Source: Maricaulis maris
GTDB lineage: Bacteria; Pseudomonadota; Alphaproteobacteria; Caulobacterales; Maricaulaceae
Length of the DNA stretch: 64,000 nucleotides
Direction of reading: 5' to 3'
NCBI RefSeq assembly: GCF_036322705.1
Contig: NZ_AP027270.1
Location: 372,001 to 436,000, forward strand
The notes under the pieces were generated by a model that was given only the letters and a program-made list of their open reading frames with translations, ran no database searches and was not told the origin of the DNA. The translations under genes were made by a program, and so were the position numbers. This document shows positions 1 to 9,529 of the stretch, piece after piece (position 1 is the first letter of the stretch; every line of letters begins with the position of its first letter).

Positions 1-945
1 GTGCCGCGGCATGGCGCGCCGGATGATCTTGACGCCCTGATCAATCGCCTCGCCGCCGAGAGTGGTGCCCGCTTTGAAGGCATGGCCTCGAGCTGGGTCG
101 ATGAAGGCCCCAATCCGGGCAGCGCCAATTTCCGCACCCTGCGCGCGCCCAGCGTCGCCATGCTGTGGGACGAGGGTACCGATCCGACGTCGGCTGGCGC
201 CACGCGTTATGTGCTGGAACGCCGATACGATATTCCCGTCTCGGTGATCCGGACCTCGTCCGTCGGCCGGGCCCAGCTCGGCAATTACGATGTTCTGATC
301 CTGCCCGAGCAGGGCTATGGCGGTTTGGCCGACGCGCTGGGCAGCTCCGGCGCCAGCGCGATCCGTGATTTCGTCCGTGAGGGCGGAGTCGTGGTCGGCC
401 TCGGTGATGCCACGCGCTGGCTGGCCTCGGCCGATGTTGCGCTGATCCCGGCCCAGCGTGAGCGGGCTGCCGATGCGCCGCGCGACGGCGCGGCTCCCTC
501 CGGACAGGTCATCGACGGAACGGTTCTGTCGGATGAGGCCGAGCTGCGGGTGCTCGAGGCGGAAACCGGCGCCCTGCCGGATAGTTCGCCCGGTGCCCTG
601 GTCAGCGTAGTCGCCAATCCCGAGGCCTGGATGTCAGCCGGATATACCGGGGGGGCAACGGCCCTGGTGATGGGGTCCGATATCTATGCCCCGGTCTCGA
701 TGGGCGATGCGACCACGGCGCTGCGCTTTGACGCGCGTGGCGCCCTGCTTGAGGGCGGGTATCTGTGGGACGAGTATGCCGACCAGCTGGCCCTGAAGCC
801 CTTCGTCCTGTCGACCAGCCAGGGGGCCGGTCAGGTGGTTGCAATTACGCAGTCGCCGACCACGCGGGCTTATCTGGAAGGTCTGGACCTGCTGCTGCTG
901 AACGCCGTTCTGCTGGGACCGGCGCAGTCACGCGCTTTGCGCTAG
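1..945 (+). CDS. C-terminal part of an M14-like zinc carboxypeptidase (partial at left edge)
   Basis: The reading frame is open from base 1 and ends with TAG at 943-945. The GTG at base 1 has no visible upstream context, so the true start is probably outside the window. What is visible is about 314 residues with a glutamine-amidotransferase-like fold pattern: a strand reading SVAMLWDEG, then YDVLILPEQGYGG, then a glycine-rich VVVGLGDATRW segment. Such a domain closes many bacterial M14 carboxypeptidase-like proteins, which is why that family is proposed. No zinc ligands (HxxE...H) lie in the visible part, so catalytic status cannot be judged. It converges on the ABC-F gene, with an inverted repeat between them. 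Confidence 0.6.
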   Translation: MPRHGAPDDLDALINRLAAESGARFEGMASSWVDEGPNPGSANFRTLRAPSVAMLWDEGTDPTSAGATRYVLERRYDIPVSVIRTSSVGRAQLGNYDVLILPEQGYGGLADALGSSGASAIRDFVREGGVVVGLGDATRWLASADVALIPAQRERAADAPRDGAAPSGQVIDGTVLSDEAELRVLEAETGALPDSSPGALVSVVANPEAWMSAGYTGGATALVMGSDIYAPVSMGDATTALRFDARGALLEGGYLWDEYADQLALKPFVLSTSQGAGQVVAITQSPTTRAYLEGLDLLLLNAVLLGPAQSRALR

Positions 946-958
946 GCGGACATCGCAA

Positions 959-988
959 GGCGGATTGGTCTGGCATGGCCAATCCGCC
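959..988. terminator. inverted repeat between convergent genes, likely bidirectional terminator
   Basis: GGCGGATTGG at 959-968 and CCAATCCGCC at 979-988 form a perfect 10-bp stem with a 10-base loop. It sits between the convergent ends of the M14-like gene (945) and the ABC-F gene (1035). There is no strong T-tract on either side, so intrinsic termination is plausible but not certain. Confidence 0.5.
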
Positions 989-1034
989 GTCCGTCCTGTT
1001 CGGGGTTCGGCGTCATCACCGCTGAGTGCGAAGG

Positions 1035-2846
1035 CTATCCTTCGATTTCCTCGCGCAAGGCTTCCAGCTCGAGCCAGCGGTCTTCCTTGTCGGAACGTTC
1101 CTGGATCGCGGCGCCGAGGCGCTTGGAGACCTGGGCGAAGCGCACGCTGTCGGAAAACAGCTTGGGGTCGGCCATGTCCTGCTCCAGTTGCGCGATCTCG
1201 CTGCTCAAGGCCTCGATTTCCGCCGGCAGGAGTTTGAGCGCGTAGCGATCCTTGTTGGCCATCCGGCGCCGTTCGGGTTTGGCCGCGGGGGCAGGTGTCG
1301 CAGCACTGCTCGAGGTTCTGCCAGCGGCCTTGCCACGCTTGTCGAGTGCCGAGACCCCGGCGCCGCGCTGGGCGACCATGTCCGAATATCCACCGGCATA
1401 TTCCTGCCAGACACCATCGCCTTCGGCGATGATCACAGAGGTGCAGCAGCGGTCGAGGAAATCGCGGTCGTGCGAGACGAGGAAGACCGTGCCGGCATAA
1501 TCCGCGATCAGGCCCTGCAGGAGATCCAGCGTCTCCAGGTCAAGGTCATTGGTCGGTTCGTCGAGCACGAGAAGGTTGGACGGCAGGGCGAGGGCGCGGG
1601 CCAGCATGATGCGGGCGCGCTCGCCGCCGGACAGGACATGGACCGGGGTGTTGGCCTGTTCCGGCGGGAACAGGAAGTCCTTCATATAGGCCATGACATG
1701 CTTGGTCTTGCCGCCGACCTCGACCTGCTGGCCGCTGCCCTGGGTGAGGGCCTCCGACAGGGTCCAGTCGTCCTTCAGGGCGAGACGTTTCTGGTCGAGC
1801 GAGGCAATCTCGAGCTTGGTGCCGAGACGGACGGAGCCTTCGTCGGGTTCAAGCTGGCCGGTCAGGATATTGAGCAGCGTGGTCTTGCCGGCGCCATTGG
1901 GACCGACGAGGCCGATACGGGCATTGCGGGCGATCTTGGTCGAGAAATCCTTGACGATGTCACGCTCGCCATAGCGCAGCGAGACCGACTTGGCCTCGGC
2001 CACGAGCTTGCCGCTCTCGGAGGCTTCGGAGGCTTCCAGCTTGACGCTGCCCTGCGGGCCGCGGTGGTCGCGGCGCTGCTGCTTGAGGGCGTGCAGGTCA
2101 CCGAGGCGGCGGACATTGCGCTTGCGCCGGGCGGTGACGCCATAGCGCAGCCAGTCTTCCTCGCGGACGATCTTGCGGTCGAGCTTGTGCAGCTCCTCCT
2201 GCTCCTGTTCCAGTACCGTGTCGCGCCAGCTCTCGAAGCCGGCGAAGCCCTGGTCGAGCTGACGGGTCTGACCGCGGTCAAGCCACACGGTCTTGCGGGT
2301 CAGGTTTTCCAGGAAGCGGCGGTCGTGACTGATCAGGACGAGGGCCGAACGACAATGGCGCAATTCCTCTTCCAGCCATTCAATGGCCGGCAGGTCGAGA
2401 TGGTTGGTCGGCTCGTCGAGCAACAGGATGTCAGGATCGGGGGCCAGGGCGCGCACCAGGGCCGCACGCCGTGCCTCGCCGCCGGACACGGTGTCCGGCG
2501 TTTCCTCGCCGCTCAGGCCCAGCTTCTCGAGCAGATAGTCCGCCCGGTAATCGGCATCGCCGGGCGCGAGGCCGGACATGACATAGTCGCGTATGGTGGC
2601 ATGGGCCGACAGATCGGGATCCTGCTCGAGATAGCGCACGGTGGCGGACGGGTGGACGAAACGGTCGCCCTCGTCACATTCGACCAGACCGGCCGCGACC
2701 TTGAGCAGGGTCGATTTGCCCGAGCCATTGCGGCCAACCAGACACAGGCGTTCGCCTTCGTCGACCTGAAGGTCGGCGCCGGCCAGCAGCGGGGTCACAC
2801 CAAAGGTGAGATGAATGTTCTGAAGCGTGAGAAGGGGTGGAGCCAT
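1035..2846 (-). CDS. uup: ABC-F family ATPase, Uup-like
   Basis: A 603-residue cytosolic protein with two ABC ATPase domains and no membrane segments. The first Walker A (GRNGSGKST) is near residue 38, with signature TVSGGEARRAA and Walker B LLLDEPTNHLDL. The second domain has GPNGAGKTT, LSGGERARIMLARAL and LLVLDEPTNDLD. A charged linker and a C-terminal coiled coil of about 75 residues follow, the Uup layout. ABC-F proteins act on ribosomes or on branched DNA intermediates rather than in transport. The ATG at 2846 (MAPPLLTLQN) is preferred over the longer frame reaching 2963 because the homologous N-terminus begins there. It is divergent from the ABC exporter at 3052. Confidence 0.9.
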   Translation of the reverse strand: MAPPLLTLQNIHLTFGVTPLLAGADLQVDEGERLCLVGRNGSGKSTLLKVAAGLVECDEGDRFVHPSATVRYLEQDPDLSAHATIRDYVMSGLAPGDADYRADYLLEKLGLSGEETPDTVSGGEARRAALVRALAPDPDILLLDEPTNHLDLPAIEWLEEELRHCRSALVLISHDRRFLENLTRKTVWLDRGQTRQLDQGFAGFESWRDTVLEQEQEELHKLDRKIVREEDWLRYGVTARRKRNVRRLGDLHALKQQRRDHRGPQGSVKLEASEASESGKLVAEAKSVSLRYGERDIVKDFSTKIARNARIGLVGPNGAGKTTLLNILTGQLEPDEGSVRLGTKLEIASLDQKRLALKDDWTLSEALTQGSGQQVEVGGKTKHVMAYMKDFLFPPEQANTPVHVLSGGERARIMLARALALPSNLLVLDEPTNDLDLETLDLLQGLIADYAGTVFLVSHDRDFLDRCCTSVIIAEGDGVWQEYAGGYSDMVAQRGAGVSALDKRGKAAGRTSSSAATPAPAAKPERRRMANKDRYALKLLPAEIEALSSEIAQLEQDMADPKLFSDSVRFAQVSKRLGAAIQERSDKEDRWLELEALREEIEG

Positions 2847-3051
2847 AGGCCACCGCATACATTCCGCCGCCGCTCCGGTCACCCGTTTCCGGCAGGAATT
2901 GAACGGAAATCGCGAGGGGGGACATCCGGCGTTGCGCGTCCCTCTAGCGTCAAACCTGAACATACTCTCATTTGCGCCATAATCCGGCGCGGCCTAGGCT
3001 TCGCCTTCGGGACAGGAGAGGGACGCTGGCCATGGCCGGCGCAAGACAATC

Positions 3052-3939
3052 ATGCTGACAATCAACAATCTCACGAAAACCTATGGCAATGGCGTGCGCG
3101 CCATGGACGGGGTCACGCTGGACATCCCCAAGGGCATGTTCGGTCTGCTCGGCCCGAACGGCGCCGGCAAATCGACCCTGATGCGCACCCTGGCCACCCT
3201 GCAGGCCCCGGATAGCGGCTCGGCGGTCTTCGGTGAGATTGATATCGTCAAGGATCCCAAGGCGCTGCGCGCCACGCTGGGCTATCTGCCGCAGGATTTC
3301 GGCGTCTATCCGCGTATGTCGGCGCGGGCCATGCTCGACCATCTTGCCGTCCTCAAGGGCCTGACCAATGCGAAGGAACGCAAACAGGTCGTCGAGGCCC
3401 TGCTGGAACAGACCAATCTCTCGCAGCACGCCAAGAAATCCGTCGCCTCCTATTCCGGCGGCATGCGCCAGCGCTTCGGCATCGCCCAGGCCCTGCTGGG
3501 TGATCCGCAGCTGATCATCGTCGACGAGCCGACCGCCGGCCTCGACCCGGAAGAGCGCAACCGCTTCCACAATCTTCTCTCGGAAATCGGTGAGAATGTC
3601 GTCGTCATCCTGTCGACCCATATCGTCGAGGACGTCGCTGATCTCTGCCCGAAAATGGCGATCATGAACCAGGGCAAGATCGTCGCCTCCGGCGTGCCGG
3701 CCGATCTGGTCAGCCAGCTCAATGGCAAGATCTGGTCGAAGACCGCCGCCAAGTCCGCACTCGCAGAGCTGCGTACCCGCCACAACGTCATCTCCGAGCG
3801 CCTGACCATGGGCCAGGTGATGATCCGCGTCCTCGCCGACAGCCAGCCGGGTGATGATTTCACAGCGGCGACGCCGGATCTCGAAGACGTCTATTTCTCG
3901 ACCATTCGCGGCGGCCAGTCCGACGCAGCTGCGGCGTAA
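3052..3939 (+). CDS. ABC transporter ATP-binding protein
   Basis: A 295-residue ABC ATPase with Walker A GPNGAGKST (about residues 34-42), signature YSGGMRQRFGIA (134-145) and Walker B LIIVDEPTAGLD (154-165), followed by the H-loop STHIVED. The C-terminal 80 residues are an accessory domain common in ABC-2 type exporters. It is followed after 28 bases by the permease-peptidase gene at 3968, so the two form one exporter unit. No convincing Shine-Dalgarno lies just before the ATG. The purine-rich GGAGAGGGA about 35 bases upstream is too far to serve. Confidence 0.9.
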   Translation: MLTINNLTKTYGNGVRAMDGVTLDIPKGMFGLLGPNGAGKSTLMRTLATLQAPDSGSAVFGEIDIVKDPKALRATLGYLPQDFGVYPRMSARAMLDHLAVLKGLTNAKERKQVVEALLEQTNLSQHAKKSVASYSGGMRQRFGIAQALLGDPQLIIVDEPTAGLDPEERNRFHNLLSEIGENVVVILSTHIVEDVADLCPKMAIMNQGKIVASGVPADLVSQLNGKIWSKTAAKSALAELRTRHNVISERLTMGQVMIRVLADSQPGDDFTAATPDLEDVYFSTIRGGQSDAAAA

Positions 3940-3967
3940 GCCTCAACCCAGCAGAAAGGAGCTCGTC

Positions 3968-6900
3968 ATGCTCTCCAAGATCGCCGGGTTCGAGATCCGC
4001 TATCAGCTTTTCTCCCCCGTTTTCATCGCGGTTTTCGCGATTTTCTTCCTTCTCGTGTTCGGTGGTGTGACCATCGACAACATCCAGATCGGCGGCGGCG
4101 GCGCGACCAATATCAACTCGCCCAACGCGCTGACCATCAATGTCCTGATCTTCTCGCTGTTCGGCGGCCTGATCCCGGTCGCCTTCCTGTCGTCCGGCGT
4201 GATCCGGGACCGCAGCTTCAAGATGGAAGAGCTGTTCTTCTCGCGTCCGATCAAGGAATTCGATTTCGTCCTCGGTCGCTTCATCGGCGGCTTCCTGGCG
4301 ACCGCGCTGTGCTTTGCGAGCGTGCCCTTGGCCTTCCTGCTGGGCTCGATCATGCCCTGGCTGGACCAGGAACTGATCGGCCCGACGCGGCTGGACTGGT
4401 TCCTCTACGTTTACCTGGTCTTTGGCCTCGTCAACATGTGGGTGGTCGGGACGATCCTGTTCACGGTCGCGAATTTCACCCGTTCGACCATGCTGGTCTG
4501 GGCCGGCTTTGTCGGCCTTCTGGTCCTCTACTTCGTCGGATCGGCGATTGCCGGTCAGGAGCCGGCCCTGCGCGACACCCTCGCCTTGATCGACCCGTTC
4601 GGCTTCAACACCTTCGGTGAGGCCACGCGTTACTGGACTGCCTTCGAGCAGAACGGCCAGGTCGTTCCGTTCGAGGGTACGCTGCTGATCAACCGGCTGA
4701 TGTGGATCGGGATCGGGGCAGCCCTGCTCATCCTCAATCTCGTGACCTTCCGCTTCCGTCGCGGCAATGCGGGTGGCAGTGCCAAACGCAAGTCTGCCGT
4801 TGTCACCGGAGGCGCCAATCACGCCATCACGGATATCGAGCTTCCGCGGGCGACGCCCAATCTCGGCGGTGCCGCTTCGCGTCAGCAGCTCTTTGCCCGC
4901 ATCGGCTTTGAGGTGAAGGGCGTTGTTCTCAACATCGCCTTCTGGATCATCCTGGCGCTGGGCCTGTTCAATACCGTGCCGGGCTTCTTCTTCGCCAACG
5001 GGATTTACGGGACCGATAATTTCCCGATCACCCGCCTGGTCATGAACACCATCGGCAATGCCTATTCGATCATCCCGATCGTGATCGTGATCTACTACGC
5101 GGCCGAGTTGATGTGGCGCGAGCGCCGCTTCGGCTTCAATGAAATCACCGACTCCACGCCGACGGAAAGCTGGGTCTTCATCACCGCGAAATTCGTTTCG
5201 ATGGCGGTCGTGATTGTCTCGCTGGCCCTGGTGGCCGTGATCGCCGGCATGCTGTCGCAGCTGATCATGGGCTATTCCGATCTCGAAATCGGGCAGTACG
5301 CCCTGCGCAGCCTGATGGAAGTCATCATTCCGGCCGTCCTTCTGTCGGCTCTGGCGATCTTCTTCCAGGTCGTGCTCAATAATCGCTGGCTCGGCATGGC
5401 GGCGATGCTGGTCTACTTCATCACCAGCCTGGTGATGAGCCAGGTGGGTTTCGATCACAACCTGTACCAGTTCCCGGCCATTCCCGGCGCGCCCTATTCC
5501 GACATGAATGGCTATGGCCATTTCCTCGGGATCTCGCTCTGGTTCACGGCTTATTGGAGCTTCTGGGCCCTTCTGCTCATGGTGCTGGCCTACCAGCTCT
5601 GGAGCCGCGGCGCGCTGAGCCCGATCGGTCAGCGGATCGGACGGGTCATCTCCGGCTATTCACCGGCGACCGGCCTGCTGGCGCTCATTGCCATTGTTGG
5701 GGCCGGCGCAACCGGCGGGTGGATCTTCTACAACACCAACATCCTCAACACCTATCGGTCCGGACCGGATGCCCGGGCGATGACGGCGGAGTATGAGCGG
5801 CAATACCTGTACCTGCAGGACGTGCCGCAGCCGACCATCATCGAGACCGCCTATGATGTCGACATCTATCCCGATGAGCGGCGCTATGCGGCGAGCGGTC
5901 ACTATGTGCTGGAGAACAAGGAAGACACGGCCATCGACACGCTGTGGATCTCCTACGGCAATGGCACGACTGTGGTGTCGCAGTCGGTTGAGGGGGGCGA
6001 ACTGGCGACGTCGGACGAGGATTTCTACCTCTACTCCTTCGATCTCGGCACGCCGCTCGAGCCGGGCGAAACCCGCCGCTTCGACTTCGCGGTCGAGCGC
6101 AACAACCCGGGCTTCCGCAATTCGGGCAATGTGACGACCGTCAATTACAACGGCACCTTCTTCAACAATGGCGAGTCGATGCCCAATATCGGCTTCAACG
6201 GAAACTGGCGCCTGACCGATCGGCAGCAACGCCGCCGCGAAGGGCTGGAGCCGATCGAACGGGCCTTCCCGCTCGAAGACGAAACCCATTGGTACGAGAA
6301 CGGGATCACCAATTCCGATTATGTGAGCTTCCGCTCGGAAGTCTGCACGTCGGCCGGTCAGACCGCGATCGCCCCCGGCTATCTCGAACGCAGCTGGGAC
6401 GAGACGGATGAGAACGGCGCCGCGCGAGCCTGCTTCGAATACATCATGGATCGGCCGATCCTGAACTTCTATTCCTGGCTGTCGGCGGACTATGCGGTCG
6501 CCGAACGCGAGCGTGACGGCATCAATCTCCAGGTCTTCTATCACCCCGACCATGCCTGGAATGTCGAGCGCATGCTGGAGGCGTCCGAGGACTCGCTCGC
6601 CTATTTCTCCGAGCATCTTTCGCCCTTCCAGTACCGGCAGTTCCGGATCCTGGAGTTCCCGGCCTATGCGAGCTTCGCCCAGTCCTTCCCGAACACCATC
6701 CCGTATTCGGAAGGGATCGGCTTCATCGCGGACCTCTCGGACCCGCAGGACATCGACTATGTCTACTACGTGACCGCCCACGAAGCGGCGCACCAGTGGT
6801 GGGCCCACCAGGTCATGTCGGCGAATGTCCAGGGCGGCACGATGCTGATCGAGACCTTCGCCCAGTATTCGGCCCTGATGGTGATGCGCCAGGAATATGG

Positions 6901-7570
6901 CGAGGACCACATGCGTCGCTTCCTGAAGTACGAGCTCGACAGTTATCTGTCGGGACGCGGGTCGGAGGCCATCGAGGAGCAGCCGCTCTACCGGGTCGAG
7001 AACCAGCAATACATCCATTACCGCAAGGGCGCGGTGATCATGTACGCGCTGCAGGACTATGTCGGCGAAGAGGTGGTGAACCGCACCATGCAGCGCCTGA
7101 TTGCCGAGCGGGCCTATTCATCCGCCCCCTATGCGACGACGCTCGATTTCCTGCGCCTTCTGCGCGAGGAAGCGGGCCCGGAGCATGAGGCGATGATCCA
7201 TGACTTCTTCGAGCGGATCGTTCTCTTCGATCTCAATGTGACTTCGGCCACGGCGAGCGAGCGCGAGGATGGCCGCTGGGATCTGGTGCTGGAGATCGAG
7301 GCCCACAAATACGAGGCCGATGGCGCCGGCGAGCAGACCGAGGAGCCGATCGACTATCTGATCGATATCGGTGTGTTCACGGAAAATCTCGACGACGCCT
7401 ATGAGGGCAATGATCATGTGCTCTACATGGACAAGCACCGCATCAACGAGACCACGATGCGGATCGAGCTGATCGTCGACGAAGAGCCGCGCTATGCCGG
7501 TATCGACCCCTACAACAAGCTGATCGACCGCAATTCGGATGACAATCTGATCCCGGTCACGATCGAGTAG
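3968..7570 (+). CDS. ABC-2 type permease fused to an M1 family aminopeptidase domain
   Basis: A 1200-residue fusion. Roughly residues 1-600 hold many hydrophobic segments in two ABC-2 permease-like blocks, the second starting near residue 315. Residues from about 640 form a soluble M1 (gluzincin) peptidase region. The zinc motif HEAAH is at residues 938-942, the third ligand is in the following IETFAQYSALMV segment (E962), and a downstream YRKGAVIMYAL segment matches the region of the M1 catalytic tyrosine. ATG 3968 is chosen because it has an AAAGGAG ribosome site and starts a hydrophobic N-terminus; the open frame extends to 3851 inside the ATPase gene. It probably exports or processes peptides at the membrane with the ATPase at 3052. 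Substrate unknown. Confidence 0.88.
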   Translation: MLSKIAGFEIRYQLFSPVFIAVFAIFFLLVFGGVTIDNIQIGGGGATNINSPNALTINVLIFSLFGGLIPVAFLSSGVIRDRSFKMEELFFSRPIKEFDFVLGRFIGGFLATALCFASVPLAFLLGSIMPWLDQELIGPTRLDWFLYVYLVFGLVNMWVVGTILFTVANFTRSTMLVWAGFVGLLVLYFVGSAIAGQEPALRDTLALIDPFGFNTFGEATRYWTAFEQNGQVVPFEGTLLINRLMWIGIGAALLILNLVTFRFRRGNAGGSAKRKSAVVTGGANHAITDIELPRATPNLGGAASRQQLFARIGFEVKGVVLNIAFWIILALGLFNTVPGFFFANGIYGTDNFPITRLVMNTIGNAYSIIPIVIVIYYAAELMWRERRFGFNEITDSTPTESWVFITAKFVSMAVVIVSLALVAVIAGMLSQLIMGYSDLEIGQYALRSLMEVIIPAVLLSALAIFFQVVLNNRWLGMAAMLVYFITSLVMSQVGFDHNLYQFPAIPGAPYSDMNGYGHFLGISLWFTAYWSFWALLLMVLAYQLWSRGALSPIGQRIGRVISGYSPATGLLALIAIVGAGATGGWIFYNTNILNTYRSGPDARAMTAEYERQYLYLQDVPQPTIIETAYDVDIYPDERRYAASGHYVLENKEDTAIDTLWISYGNGTTVVSQSVEGGELATSDEDFYLYSFDLGTPLEPGETRRFDFAVERNNPGFRNSGNVTTVNYNGTFFNNGESMPNIGFNGNWRLTDRQQRRREGLEPIERAFPLEDETHWYENGITNSDYVSFRSEVCTSAGQTAIAPGYLERSWDETDENGAARACFEYIMDRPILNFYSWLSADYAVAERERDGINLQVFYHPDHAWNVERMLEASEDSLAYFSEHLSPFQYRQFRILEFPAYASFAQSFPNTIPYSEGIGFIADLSDPQDIDYVYYVTAHEAAHQWWAHQVMSANVQGGTMLIETFAQYSALMVMRQEYGEDHMRRFLKYELDSYLSGRGSEAIEEQPLYRVENQQYIHYRKGAVIMYALQDYVGEEVVNRTMQRLIAERAYSSAPYATTLDFLRLLREEAGPEHEAMIHDFFERIVLFDLNVTSATASEREDGRWDLVLEIEAHKYEADGAGEQTEEPIDYLIDIGVFTENLDDAYEGNDHVLYMDKHRINETTMRIELIVDEEPRYAGIDPYNKLIDRNSDDNLIPVTIE

Positions 7571-7593
7571 GAACGACCTGCCCTTCCACGAGG

Positions 7594-7625
7594 AGAGCCG
7601 GGCCTTGCGGCCCGGCTCTTTCATT
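7594..7625 (+). terminator. intrinsic terminator of the ABC exporter operon
   Basis: AGAGCCGGGCC and GGCCCGGCTCT form an 11-bp GC-rich stem with a TTGC loop, followed by TTCATTT. It begins 24 bases after the stop of the permease-peptidase gene. Confidence 0.8.
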
Positions 7626-7675
7626 TGGGGGTCTGGACGGGATCACCGGTTGGGGAAGGGGCGTGACCGGCCGGC

Positions 7676-8881
7676 TCAGGCGGCGCTGAACGCCTGGACA
7701 ACCGGATGCGGGATCGGGGAATGCATGCGGCGACGACCGTCACCCTGTCGGGTCTCGCTGCCTGGCACGATCCGCGTCACGCTGGCGATGAAGTCCGAGA
7801 ACAGCATCACCGCCTCGCGGGCCTGCAGGAAGCCTTTCGAATTCTGTCGCGCCCAATAGCTCCAGTAACCCGGGACATGGCTGACCGCCGACAGGTCGCT
7901 GCCGACATCATAGAAGAGGTTCGGCGCTTTCAGGAGGAAGTTGCGAAAGCCGTTGGCATCCTCGCCGCGGCAGAAGCGGCCGAAGACATGCTCGTATTCA
8001 TCCATGACCGAGGTCAGGCTTTTCCAGCGGTGTCGGGTCTCCTCGATGATCGAGCGGCGCATGTGCTGGAGTTCGGTGTACTCATGATCTGAAGCGCCGA
8101 CGATCGAGACCGCCTTGATCTGGTTGATGAAGCCTTTGAGCGCCTCGAGGGCTTCGCTCATGCACCAGCGGTAGTAGAGAATTCCCTTCCAGCCGAAGAT
8201 GCCGGTCTTGAATTCGATCTCGGTCATGTCGAGGGATTTGCGCAGGGCCTGCATCCTGCCGTCGAGATCGCCGGACAGGAGCTGGCGCGTAAAGCGCATG
8301 GCCCGTTCGTCGTCCCGCCCGGTATCGGTTTCGCCGAATGCCAGCGCGACGACGGAGACGATCTGCTTGGCGACCGATTGTTCCATCCGTTCGACCTCGG
8401 CATCGGTGATGTTGAAGTAGCAATCATCAATGGGCCGGACATGGTCACGGAAACGCTCGGCGATCAGGAAGGGGTCGAAGGAGGGCAAGGCTGCCAGTTC
8501 GCGCAGGCGGATCATGTCGAGATCCAGCAGGTGAGGCTCGTCCCTGCGCTCGAACAAGGTCCGCATCTTGGCCGCGAAACCGATCTCCTCGACGAAGACG
8601 GCATGACCGCCAAGCGACAGGTCGTCATGGGCGAGCGGCACCAGGACTTTCGTCACAACCGGCTGGCTCGACATCACATAGGGACGTTCATGAGCTCGCA
8701 CCGTGTGCTTGACGATGAAACAGCGATTGAGGCGGGCGTGGAGGAAGAAGGGCTTGTCGGCGTGGGCGTCAAACTCGCCATAGCGCCTGGCGATGGAGTG
8801 CAGGTCGAGGATGCGGGACGTGGCGCCGCCCTTGACGATGTTGCGCAGATCGGACCGGACGGTTTCGCGGATACGAGACAT
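7676..8881 (-). CDS. hypothetical protein, about 400 residues
   Basis: I do not recognise this protein. It is a soluble protein of 401 residues without a signal peptide or membrane segments, rich in charged residues and with long predicted helices. Distinctive stretches are HERPYVMSSQPVVTKVLVPL, GIFGWKGILYYRWCMSEALEALKGF and PGYWSYWARQNSKGF; the aromatic motifs suggest a conserved core. Three starts are stacked (GTG 8887, ATG 8884, ATG 8881). ATG 8881 has the best spacing to the GAGAGG ribosome site. It is a single-gene unit, with the ABC exporter operon converging on its 3' end. Confidence 0.75.
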   Translation of the reverse strand: MSRIRETVRSDLRNIVKGGATSRILDLHSIARRYGEFDAHADKPFFLHARLNRCFIVKHTVRAHERPYVMSSQPVVTKVLVPLAHDDLSLGGHAVFVEEIGFAAKMRTLFERRDEPHLLDLDMIRLRELAALPSFDPFLIAERFRDHVRPIDDCYFNITDAEVERMEQSVAKQIVSVVALAFGETDTGRDDERAMRFTRQLLSGDLDGRMQALRKSLDMTEIEFKTGIFGWKGILYYRWCMSEALEALKGFINQIKAVSIVGASDHEYTELQHMRRSIIEETRHRWKSLTSVMDEYEHVFGRFCRGEDANGFRNFLLKAPNLFYDVGSDLSAVSHVPGYWSYWARQNSKGFLQAREAVMLFSDFIASVTRIVPGSETRQGDGRRRMHSPIPHPVVQAFSAA

Positions 8882-8946
8882 CATCACCTCTCTTCAGAAA
8901 GGACAGGTTAGGCGCAGGCGTTTTAAGGAGAACTCTGCCCCGGCAT

Positions 8947-8979
8947 CGGCATTCGAAACTCAATTGAGTCGAATGCCGG
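8947..8979. terminator. inverted repeat downstream of the small membrane protein gene
   Basis: CGGCATTCG and CGAATGCCG arms enclose a second pairing block (CTCAA/TTGAG) with a two-base bulge. The hairpin lies 4 bases beyond the stop of the gene at 8983 and 66 bases before the next gene on the same strand. There is no T-run, so its role as terminator is a guess. Confidence 0.4.
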
Positions 8980-8982
8980 GTA

Positions 8983-9447
8983 TCAGGTTGCGTGGGCAGC
9001 AGGCTTGAGCGTGGCGAAGAGGAGACCGGCAATCAGCCCGCCCAGCGACAGGGTCAAAAGCCCGGCGAGCTCCCGGCTCGAGGCAACCGGCGTGATCGTC
9101 GCTTCCAGCGCCACCTGGTAGAACAGCGTGATGCTGGAGACCATCACGATGACAGCTACCGCGCCGGCGAGGGCAAAGCCGAAATGGCGCCAGCCGGCGC
9201 CGAGCCAACGGCTGATCCAGCCGGCGACCGGGAAGGCGATGGCAAAGCCGATCGTGATCAGCACCATCAGGGTTGGACCGAAACCCATCAGGTCACGCCC
9301 GACGGCGTCAATCCGGACGGCGAGCGGGATCCGGGCGCCGATACCGGCTAGGGCCTGAAGGTCGATATGGGTGTTGGCGAGGCTGACCAGGACCGTGCCG
9401 ACAAGGACGGCCAGCAGATAGATCGCGATCGTTTTCAGCACGGACAT
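8983..9447 (-). CDS. small integral membrane protein, four predicted transmembrane segments
   Basis: A 154-residue protein with hydrophobic segments near residues 5-24, 55-78, 84-107 and 125-147, and few polar loops. I do not recognise a family. The ATG at 9447 (MSVLKTIAIYLLAV) starts a natural first transmembrane helix; the upstream extension to 9612 would be arginine-rich and overlaps the divergent gene. It is divergent from the PQQ sugar dehydrogenase gene with 82 bases between the starts, so the two may share a control region. Confidence 0.7.
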   Translation of the reverse strand: MSVLKTIAIYLLAVLVGTVLVSLANTHIDLQALAGIGARIPLAVRIDAVGRDLMGFGPTLMVLITIGFAIAFPVAGWISRWLGAGWRHFGFALAGAVAVIVMVSSITLFYQVALEATITPVASSRELAGLLTLSLGGLIAGLLFATLKPAAHAT

Positions 9448-9529
9448 GTCAGCATTTCTCCTCGGCACTCTACAGTCGCTGTGGGAGCCTATAGTGTGGC
9501 GTCCGAAGCGACAATTCGGGAGTGATACC

